From: Haliclona indistincta | Taxonomy: Eukaryota; Porifera; Demospongiae; Haplosclerida; Chalinidae | Reading direction: 5' to 3' | NCBI GenBank assembly: GCA_964017065.1 | Contig: OZ024786.1 | Location: 3,569,281-3,633,280, forward strand | DNA: 64,000 bases | Part shown: positions 25,701 through 35,600 of the stretch, one piece after another | Layout of the letters: every line of letters begins with the position of its first letter | Numbering within the stretch: the stretch's first letter is position 1 | Notes under the pieces: model-generated | What the model was told of the DNA's origin: nothing | What the model saw: only the letters and a program-made list of their open reading frames with translations | Database searches by the model: none | Translations under genes and position numbers: made by a program

Positions 25701-28276
25701 TGCAACATGCAAGTACTAAAGAAAAGCGTACGTCTCTTATCTTTTGAAGATGCTTGACATTGCTAGTATCTTTGTGCAGCTTTACGTGCATACATGTCCC
25801 TAGCTATACTTCTGGTAATCTATGTTTTTATACTGAATGCAAATTTATGCAACTAGCTATAGCCTTCTGCTTGGACCAAGAGTCCTATCTGGACATATTT
25901 ATGGTCATGCAGCTCTTATGAGCTGCTAGGCTTAGCGGCCAGCAACATGTAAAGGCTCTCTGCCTTCCACAATTTGCTTACAGCACTGAGTTAGTACTGT
26001 TTCTATAGTACTTGCATGTTACACTGCTCATGTATTTCTGCACATGAGTTATGTGCATACTTTATATTCTTTCAGGAAGAATATCATTCAATGTGCTACA
26101 CAAAGTGCATGTGCTGAATGAACAGAATTTTCATTAAACCCTCGGCGTGTCATGCACATTGTAGTGTTAGGTCCTGGTTTGGACCAGCAATAGTGCCAAC
26201 ATACTAGCTATGTAGTGCTAACGCAAAGTGCTAACCACAAGGTGTGTCTCAAGGGTGTGACCATGAACACGTGAGTAGGTAGCCATTGCTGCAGTGTAGG
26301 CTCTTTACCCTCAGAGCTGTCATGCAGTTTAGATGGAATCTATAAGTACCTAGGTAGACTGCTATGGCGCTTCTGTTCTCATAGAGGTCCAAGATGTTGT
26401 CAAGGTGAGCCAGCCATAACTCGACAACAAAATCATAATTTTTTATTAGCAAAATCCACGAGTCACTTTGTAAGCCATTGTCGTGCTTATAATGCTCATA
26501 ACCTTACCGACATGTAGAAGTTATCACCGATCAATGGACAGAACGAACGAATGAATGAACAGGTTTCACAAACCCTCGGCGTGTCATGCACATTGTAGAG
26601 TTAGCTCCTAAGTTATGGTTTGCAGAAGGAGCATTGCAACTGAAGCCAATCTGCTTGCTATTGAAATTACACTGCTAACCGAAGACAACAAAGTGCTGAC
26701 CACAAGGTGTGTCACATGGGTGTGACCATGAACTCTGAGTAGGTAGCCATTGATCTAGGCTTTGATAGGCTTTTTCTTCAGATGTATACCACCATACGAA
26801 CTATCCTGCAGTTTAGATGGAATCTACAAAATTAATACCGAGGTAGTCAACTATGGGCGCTTTTGAAGTCATAGAGGTCCAAGATGGCCCTCAAGGTGAG
26901 CCAGCCATAACTCATATCGAGAAAGAAAGCACTTTAGCAAAATCCATCTGTCACATTGCAAGCCATTGTTGTGCTTATCATGCTCATAACCTTACCAGCA
27001 TGTAGAAGTGATTGCTGATCTCTGCAGCTCGATGGACAGAATGAATGAACGAATGACAGAGCAAGTACCTTAACCTCGCGCATGCGCCGAGGATTAATGA
27101 CAGAACAAGAACCATAACTCTTGCGCATGCACCGAGGGTTAATTGTTCCATCTGTGCAAATTTGAGTGTAATACTGGTTGTTTTGTAGTCGAGGTACTTC
27201 CTCTCAGCCGATCTGGTTGGATGAGGTTTCATGCTCTTCAGCTCGTCCTTGTATTGGTGACTGCGTTAGTCAGTGTTCAGTATCACATGATTGTACTCAC
27301 AGTGAAGATATCACCATTACATGCTGTAAGTATACTTCAAAACTATATATTCAAAAATTGGTTATTCACATAACTTTGAATTTTCTCACACAGATTCTCC
27401 CGCTCGCTATACTGCGACAACAAGCTCCACATGCACTATGAGAACAGCAGCACCACTATCAGGTATGCTATACTGCAAATGCAAATTTATACAAGTGTGA
27501 AGCAAGCAAGTATAGAGTGACTCGTAGTTACCCCCACACACCATTGAGTACAATACACATACTCTGCGATCATGCACTTGCACGTGCATGCATACTCATG
27601 ATATATAATTAATTTCATGGATGGTTATTTTTCAAATTTTCAATTCAAGGTTAAAATTTTGCTTCCTGCAGAAAATTTTCGCTATGCGTTTAGTTCATCC
27701 TTACAATGAATTCAACGATGCTATTCTGCATGGTGACTTATGCATTTATTTTCATTATTAGTCGGAGCTGTTGTTGGAGGGACTATTGCAGCCATATTCT
27801 TGGTGACTGTGTTTATATTCATATTGATTGCCTGCATCGTTAAGAAACCCAAAGCCGTATTAAAATTTCTAAGAACGGGTCATTTAGAAGCTGCCCATCC
27901 TCCACAAACACCTGGTGCTACCACCTCACACAGAGCAGAATATCCTCGGCAGCAGCCTTCAGAATTTGCCTTTACACTACCACAACGACCTGAAGAAGCA
28001 GCAGCAGCAGCAGCAGATTTCCCAGTCTCTCTTGCAAGAGCGGTAACTACAGCAGAGTCTACAGCCTCTCCTTTGACTGATACCAGCATCACTGCAGCCC
28101 CTCCTCCTGCTTATGGTCTAGCTGATAATTATGCTACCTATAATAAAGAACAATCAGATCTTCCACCACCATCATACAGTGAAACACTTTCATCACTTTC
28201 TCTACCTACATCTCCAGCTATTGTTTCTTTACAATCATCAAGTGCAGATCCTCCTCCTTACTCACCTCAGACATAA
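16792..28276 (+). CDS. SRCR receptor gene 3: signal peptide, four SRCR domains, TM, PPxY tail
   Basis: Complete gene, predicted 701 aa, starting 614 bp after gene 2 ends. Exons: 16792-16870, 16951-17152, 19066-19205, 22719-22920, 23625-23761, 23820-23885, 24550-24763, 24940-25082, 25405-25606, 27189-27325, 27394-27462, 27762-28276. The signal peptide is nearly identical to that of gene 2. SRCR domains lie at about 27-140, 141-253, 276-394 and 395-507; they match domains 1-4 of gene 2, so one SRCR pair was lost here or gained there. The helix (GAVVGGTIAAIFLVT) differs from genes 1 and 2. The 146-residue tail is longer, contains a six-Ala run coded by GCA repeats (near 28000), and has three PPxY motifs (PPPAY, PPPSY, PPPY). 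Domain 1 has HQLEY in place of the usual HQLGY. Introns 2 and 3 are enlarged by transposons. Single-pass surface receptor by architecture; ligand unknown. Confidence 0.87.
17222..18912. mobile_element. Large TIR element with nested insertions, gene 3 intron 2
   Basis: Ends of roughly 80-150 bp are inverted copies (ACCAACTTATAAAACCTCC at left, GGAGGTTTTATATTAAGTTGG at right). Inside are a CCCTCGGCG-ended element (about 17374-17853) and two further palindromes (18417-18596, with AGACCACACTAAGTGGTGCA, and about 18597-18765). No transposase frame is seen. Confidence 0.75.
19262..20732. mobile_element. Repeat D: CATAGATATTATATA-ended element, with nested insert
   Basis: Shares ends and interior with the element at 57217-58116, in opposite orientation. 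Its right end is degraded. A separate element with ends GTATACGGCGAAATCCAAAC and complement is inserted at about 19545-20040, splitting it. It lies in intron 3 of gene 3. Confidence 0.75.
21320..22410. mobile_element. Composite repeat A, truncated copy in gene 3 intron 3
   Basis: Same order as 12597-13846 but without the hairpin end. It includes the foldback (about 22086-22410). The gene 2 sequence near 6415-6440 continues into the part after 22410, so this is an insertion specific to gene 3. Confidence 0.75.
22935..23155. repeat. Half foldback from composite repeat A
   Basis: One arm and the loop of the foldback, nearly identical to about 22212-22400, 15 bp after the donor of exon 22719-22920. 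Confidence 0.75.
26139..27141. mobile_element. Two adjacent CCCTCGGCG-ended elements
   Basis: Two units in tandem (about 26139-26573 and 26574-27141) share AACCCTCGGCGTGTCATGCA, GACCACAAGGTGTGTC and GGTGAGCCAGCCATAACTC. A third relative sits inverted at 17374-17853. Together they enlarge the intron before exon 27189. Confidence 0.75.
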
Positions 28277-28359
28277 TGTCACAGATAATTTTTATCACTA
28301 AAATAATATTAATAATGAGATTGTTTCTTTAAAATATTTGTGTAACAGTACCGTCATTT

Positions 28360-28365
28360 AATAAA
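28360..28365 (+). terminator. Likely polyadenylation signal of SRCR gene 3
   Basis: AATAAA 84 bp after the stop codon at 28276. Confidence 0.55.
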
Positions 28366-28530
28366 GTAATTTTACGTCATGGTTACCTTGATTCAGGAAT
28401 AGAGCAAGCATGAAGACAAAAAAAGAAGATTCACAAACAGATTGCCGGCTTGGCTACCAATGATGCATGATTTGCTAGAAACACACTCTTTTTGACGACA
28501 TATGAATAAATGTCGTTAATTAATCAAGAA

Positions 28531-28650
28531 TGAATCAGAATCAGAGCATTGAATGATGAACGATTCAGAGCATTGAATGAATCAGAATCAGAGCATTGAA
28601 TGATGAACGATTCAGAGCATTGAATGATGAGTGACTCAGAGCATTGGATG
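28531..28650. repeat. Minisatellite with CAGAGCATTGAATGA core
   Basis: Five copies of a CAGAGCATTG core in a higher-order unit of about 47 bp. Confidence 0.85.
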
Positions 28651-29547
28651 ATGCTTTGATGCATAGAATGATGTCCATGCAGGATATCATGTTTTTGATA
28701 ATTAATTACTAAAATCAATAATAGGTGTTAAAAAAATCTACTTATGCTAACAATGATGGTTTAGCAGCTGTTGTGTCCGACTTTTTGCAGCATTCTACTA
28801 TCCACGTGCATCGTATTAATAAGAATAGGATTAAGGATTTGTTATAATAATATAAATTCTCGGTGCAGTCTTTGCTGGTCGAAATTTGTACTGCATATTG
28901 TAACACTGAGTGCAAATAAGCATCTAGACATATGGTGCAACTGACATGTTAGTTTACAAGGTGTTGTACAGGAACCAAATGCACTTACAATTATTTTGGA
29001 TTATGCTCAGAATCTCCCAATAAAATTTTGTTGTAGGTGGAGTACATATTACTGAAAATGAACAGTAACAGTTGCATAATTATTATGGTAGCTATATGAA
29101 AACTCAATGCAAATGTACACCAGGCTCTGATCTTCTGTCATGTGTGTAGGTGATGCAAGCGAGAAGACATGTACAGTTGGCATGTAGCTGGATATGCAAG
29201 CCAGAGACTTGCAAGCATGCAATAATTAATCACAGATTTGTCTGAACTCAATATATGTTTACCGTAAATGGTACACAATGATTGAGTAAACAAACGGTCC
29301 TGGCAAGTGTGAGGTGAGAAAAGAAAAATAGAAATAAAAATGATCGAATAGACCGGACAGGATGGGGGGGGGGAATAAATATATAAATATCACAGTAAGG
29401 ATGGTTTAGTCCAGTGTTTTTCATGTCTCGCGAGGAATATCTGATGAGAACGAGCAATAGCATTCTTAGCAGCATCGTCCAATATTGATCTTATAATAGC
29501 TTTAGTCAAGTTCAGGTGCCTTGCGAGGGAAGTCGCCTATTTTTGCC

Positions 29548-29696
29548 TTAGGTGCCAATACGTAACATAGGAACTTACACACACACCTATTCAAGATGAG
29601 GAATAGATTGTGTTAGTGACCATGGAAGCAAAAGTTATTGTTATTTAGAGGCGACACTTAACGTTTGCAACCAGTATTGTGCTTTGCAGTCTTACA
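29548..29696 (+). promoter_or_regulatory. Conserved upstream block, oxidase copy 1
   Basis: Shares ACATAGGAACTTACA, CACACCTATTCAA, GATGAGGAATAGA and TTTGCAACCAGT in order with the blocks before copies 2 and 3. It ends at the ATG, so it is likely core promoter plus 5' UTR. The TATAA seen in the other copies is not evident here. Confidence 0.65.
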
Positions 29697-32600
29697 ATGC
29701 CTCATATTACTACTACGGTATTGATTATAATTTGGTTAGTTGGAGTTGCTACTGCAGAGAATGTGCCAAAAGTGGATAATGAAGCAAATGTGCAAGGCAA
29801 GTCATATACATAATTCACATGATTCTGCATAATCTTTGCTCATTATGATAATTTTGCACGTTGTGGTACATGCATGAATTCTGATAAATGATGTTGTCCA
29901 TTGTGCAGTCTACCAACTAAGCAAACACTGCTGCATAAAAAGTATACAATTGTGATACAGAATACAAAATTAATATAGGCAGTGCATTTGTTAGTTTTCA
30001 GTATCACATGATGTGACTGCGTGTATATAACTATAGATGTATAATGATAGTAAACAGAAAATATTGTTATAATTGACTCACAGTTGAAATGAGTGCTAAA
30101 GGTCTTCATTGAGAATTACGCAAGGCAGCAGCAGCAACTAGTGATAGATCAAATCATAAGATATATAGTGCCAGTGTGAGATTGAACACACTTCTAAGGC
30201 TCGTCCGCACTACAGAACTGGTTTAATGCGCATTAGCTAAAGAACGGATCAAAGTGCATCGATCTGCTTACCGCATGTCCGCACTGGTCGCCATTAGATC
30301 GACTTGCAGGTGTCGATCGCGTCATGTGACGTAAGCAACAGCTTGCTAAACAGCCAGAAAACTGGTCTTACCACATACCATCGCTAGTCAGTGTGTTTCG
30401 CGCTCTTTCTTCACCCGAGTGTGGACCAGGGCTTTCTTCTTTAGCCCTGTACTAGCCGCACGTCGTGTGTTTGAGACCACACTCACATCCAATCCAGTTT
30501 CAAGTCACTTCGATGCACCTCCGTAGGTGCATTGGGGCGAATGCGCATTGATTAACATAAGCCGTGTCCGCACTACAAAGCGGTTTCAACTCGCATTGAC
30601 TCCGATTCGGATCAAACTGATTCAAGCCGCATCGAGCACGTCCGCACTAGAACAAGATCAAGCAGAATCGAGCCAGTTGCTGGCGTCGATCACGTCATGT
30701 GACGTAAGCGACAGTTTGCTGAAAGATAAAAAAAAAACTAGCCTAGTCACGTACCAGCACTAGGCTGATGGGTCCTACGCTTTGTTTTACTTCCAGCGCA
30801 CACTAGGGCGGTCTTAGTCGGCGCTCAAGTTAGCTGTCTTCACAAAGCAAGCCATGTGATCGAGACCACACCCAGATTCACGATCGACTTCAAACCACAT
30901 ATGAAAGTGGATTGGGACGAATGCGCATTGAATCCGGATCCGAAAATTTGCGTGCATTTATGCGCAGTGCGGACGGAGCCAAGCCGCATTGAATGCAGTT
31001 CAATGCGCATTGGAACGCCAGTGCGGACACGCCTATAGATTGAGTTTTGCAAAATTTACGTGTAGTGCGGACGGGATTAAACTGGTTTCGAATGCGCATT
31101 GAACCGCATTAGAGCCCTAGTGCGGACGAGCCTTTAGCCTTATATTAAGTAAGTTATATAACTTATATTAATATAGTTGAGATTATTATCATCTTGCGGA
31201 ATAACAATCTCAATGTTATGAGTATAGGTTAGAGACCGTGGCCAAGGTACTTTCCGTGTGGAGGCGTGAAGGAATGTTCGCGCCGCTAACAATGAGAAAA
31301 TGACGAATATTTCAGTGCGTGTCATGACGAGGTACCCGCCCATTGGGGGTCAATTAAGGTGTTCACGAGACGTTAATTGACCCCCCAGTGGGCGGGTACC
31401 TCGTCATGATACGCAAATAATTGACCCCCAGTAGGCAGGTACTTAGTCATGACACGCAATTACGCGTCACTTTTTCAATGTTAGTGGCGCCGCATCTTTA
31501 GGAAGCCATATAGAACCCGAGCGCGTAGCGCCAGGGTTCTATGGCGACGCGAGGGTTTCTATACAGCGTAGATCCCGGTGGCCGAGGTCTCTTACCGGGT
31601 TAGAGTATAGCAACCGTTGCTATCCAACAAGGAATTTTTCGACGCTGCGCATATGTTTTGTGAGGAAAACATATGCTTTGTGAGGAATATGTTTTGTGAG
31701 GAATATGTTTTGTGAGGAAACGCTGCGCATATGTTTTGTGGGTGCTCTGTGGTTCAACTGGTAGAGTCTTGGGTTTATAACCCGGAGGACACTGGTTCGA
31801 GTCCCAGAGCAGGAGGAAAAAACATCACAAGTACTCCAGCCCACCAGCCCACCTTAGGTATCCCTCAATATTAGCTATCAGCTATTGGGATCACCTCACT
31901 GCTAATCAGTGTAAATTCCAAAAAAAAAACACGGCCGTACTTTAGTGATGGGAAAACACAGGCGAGTTTTGCTAGAGACTGAGTACGTGGCTAAACGGTT
32001 TCCGTGTCTTGTTACACCTTGCTGGTACTCTGTCTCGTCTCCTACCTTTCTTCCACCATCGTTTTCGCGTCTGCTACATGTAGTGGCTTTTTGACGCAAC
32101 GAGAAGTTTGTGTTTGTTTCTGGAACTTACTCATGCTCACACGTGTACAAGCCTAACATCACGTGTCCTTTTAATAGCAATTTTATGGCATGTTATGAAT
32201 GCACTCTTACTAAGCAAACTGTGGTCTATCTGTTCGCGGAAGGATTCTATCTGTTCGCAGATGGACTCGGTCCGTTCGCGGATGGATTCTACAGCAAATA
32301 GAGCCTCGTATCCAACAAATCTGATTGGTCAATAACATTGAGCTATTATACTCTTAGCTCAATGTTATTGACCATTCAGATTTTTAGATCCGAAGCTCTA
32401 TTTGCTGTAGAGTCCATCCGCGAACGGATAGAGTCCATCCGCAAACAGATACAGCCTATTTAGGTCGCTTGACGCGCACAATGTAAAGAAATTAAAAAGA
32501 TTTCTATCGAAATCAAAAGGATGTAGTGATGAAGAAATCTACCACTGGTTCACAATGTAAACCAACAAGGAACAAGCATAGAATGGTAACACGATTGACT

Positions 32601-35600
32601 TGCTAACAGACCATAGATCCCTACATCAGTGGCTGCTGTGTCCAGACTATAGCTAGTTAAGCTATTTACTGTTGACTGACATTTTGAATAGAATTCAGCT
32701 TGTGACAAAATATTGATCTTATGTACACATGCCAGGAGAATTTCACGACTGTTCGTGGATGTTTTGGTCTCGGCACTGCTCGCGTAAAGGCGCTAGGCGA
32801 GTGGAAGAAAGAAAGAAGAAAGAAGAAAGAAGAAAGAAAGAAGAAAACGAAGATGACGAAACTCGATCATGTTTTCACCGTTTCCAGGTTCGTCACTTTA
32901 GTAACAATTTCGAGCAATCTCCTTGCCACTGTAAGATTGGGCAACGCCAGAGAGCAGATCTAAGTGTCTAGAGACGTATAAAATTCAACACCAGGCGAAA
33001 TATCAGCGTTTGAACGCTAATACATTGTATGTAGCCGCCATCTTGTTTTCTCGTTCATCCCTACATAGGGAGTCACTACCGTGCCTCCCTAATATTGCCT
33101 GTAATAATCACGTGAGTCGACGTGACGGTTATAGAGAGTTTTAGATTAACGTCGAAAACGTTGACGTTGATGGTCGCTGATAAATTTATGACGTCACCAC
33201 GTTAACCGTAAATTGGGCGGAGTCGGGTTGTTTAGTTTAACGTTAGAAACGACGCTCGCCGCATGCACTGCTCTTCTCTTCGCTCTGTACTGGCTGTCAC
33301 CTATTGAAAATGGAAAAGAGACGAAGGTAGAGGCAAATCAGATATTTTGCAATTGCATAATATTATTATTGTGCAATGCAATAATAGGCGAGAGATTAAC
33401 AACTTCTTGTTGACGCCCTCACGATATCTATCCTACGCCACGTGGAACAGAGCTCTACAACTAGTACGCCTGCTGAAGGCCGTATAGCACTGAACGCCAC
33501 AATCCGCCACCGTAGATCAGAGTATCCTTTCGTGTGTACAAAAGACATTTTGATCGCCTCATGCGCTGGTCACGTGAAATTATTATCGAATTCATACTTG
33601 CAACGCGTCAAGCGACATGAAATAGGCTGTATTGTCCTTCCGTGAACAGATAGACCACAGTTTGCTTAGTGAAAGTGCATTTGTAACATGCCATAACATT
33701 GTTATTACAAGAACACGTGATGTGAGGGCTTGTACACGTGTGAGCATGAGTGAGTTTCAGAAACTAGGTTCTTGCAGATGTTGCGTCGAAAATTTACTAG
33801 CAGACACCAAAGCAATGGCGGAAGTACGGTAGGAGACGAGATAGAGTACCACCAAGGTGTAACAGGGCACGGGAAACCGTTTAGCGACATACTCTAGCTA
33901 AACTCGCCTGTGTTTTCTCATCGCTGAAGTATAGCTTTGTTCTTCACAAAACTATTTGCGCAGCGTCGAAAATTCCTTGTTGGATAGCAACGGTTGCTAT
34001 ACTCTAAGCTGGTTAAGCCTAGTTCACAATGAGTCGCAATGACTGTGCCGCGACGCGACGCGAGAAATAGAACCAGGTTCTATCCACGCGTTGCGTCACG
34101 CGGCAGAAAAAAAAACATGCGTTTCGCCGCGCCGCTTCGCTTTGCGACGTATTGTGAACCATTTGCCGCGTCGCGAGGGTCGCGTCGCTAAAGCTCTGCG
34201 ACTCATTGTGAACTAGGCTTTAGAGACCTGGATCTATGCTGTATTGAGAAATCCTCGCGCCGCCAAAGAACCCTCGCTCTACGCGCTCGGGTTCAATATG
34301 GCTTCCTCTTGGGTTTCTATACCGCGTAGATCCCTTGGTCTTGGTCTCTAACTTATACCTATAATTTAGTATTGGTAAACATGCGTGATTCAATATTCCC
34401 ACTGCACATTTTTACGCACTCAGCAGGGCAGGCCCACATTTAAAGTCATTGTATTCCAGTACGTTTTTATATTGTCTAATTTTTTTAGCTTTTTACCAAA
34501 CAATTCTGCAGACTGACGCTTTCTCCTACTTTTATAATCTGCATGTATGAAATGATACAAGCCGGCATACTGATATGCCGTCACTAAACAGTCCTTCGAT
34601 ATGTTTCAATTCTTCGTTTGTTTGCTAGAGACCGTCTCTATAATCCTTCCATGAACGGAAACCCCGACTGGACTTGTTTGAGTTCAGACCGGCACGACAA
34701 AGCCACACTTGCTGCTAGTAGCCATGGTAGAGCAACTCGCACGTGGACTACGTACACGTGGTAGAGTGCACCGGAGCACTAACCTGTCGAAGCTAGAAAT
34801 TTGCGGAACTGCTTGCTGCTGTTTCATACTTCACGTACAAGATACTCACTTGCCAAAAGCTAGAAGCATTGTATCAAACCTAGTTATCAGACTATGAGTA
34901 CAATGATTAGACAATGCACTCGCTCATGCTCGCCCCACATTGTCCATATACAATCCTCTAGTAACAAAAAAATAAAAAAGATTTCTAATGAAATCAAAAG
35001 ACTTTAAGGATGAAGAAATCTGCTACTGGTCCACAATGTAAACCAACAAGGAACTAGCATGGAATGGTAACCCGACTGACTTGCAATAAAATAAAGTTGT
35101 TGCTGAACAAAATTTTTATACATCATGTAGGCTATGGATAAAAATGACTATAATGCATGTGTGTGGGCATAATTATATACTACACATTATAATATTCAAT
35201 GCATTATTTACATACATGTAGTTGGTTAATTTTTTGTATTTTAGGTGGGTTTCCAGTGAGCACTTGCTTGAAAGAACTCAAAATTCAAGGAGAAACTGGA
35301 AATTTGGCTTACGCTGGATCGTCTTCGCCACATATCATACAACTGGCTCTAAAAGATGGAACAAATCTTCAAGGAACTCTCTGTAACTCTGCGCGGAATA
35401 CTCCTTATCTTTGCACTTTATCTTTTGCAACTGGACTCGCAGCTGGTTCAAGGTGTGTAGAAATGAATGATATTGAAGAAGTCAGCTTGATTGCTAATGG
35501 TAATGATGGATGGTACATTGCATCAATCTCAACTTATGTAAAAACAAGCTCTTCTCAGTACGTGCTGCTCACCAAGAATGAAACTTTCAATAAATGGCTA

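Larger units (their letters stand above)
28277..29547. other. Intergenic: SRCR cluster to oxidase cluster
   Basis: Holds the gene 3 3' UTR with an AATAAA, a minisatellite and otherwise AT-rich unique sequence. No gene found. Confidence 0.6.
31220..34375. mobile_element. Composite inverted-repeat block, about 3 kb
   Basis: Long diverged arms pair across the block: GGTTAGAGACCGTGG at left with GGTCTCTAACTTATACC at right, CAACCGTTGCTATCCAACAA with its complement near 33990, and TCACACGTGTACAAGCC with GGCTTGTACACGTGTGA near 33730. The middle is filled by other insertions. Edges are approximate. Confidence 0.55.

Noticed and set aside
31743..31811. Functional tRNA-Ile(UAU)
   Set aside because: Promoter boxes and acceptor pair, but the T stem lacks bases; listed as pseudogene or SINE-like.
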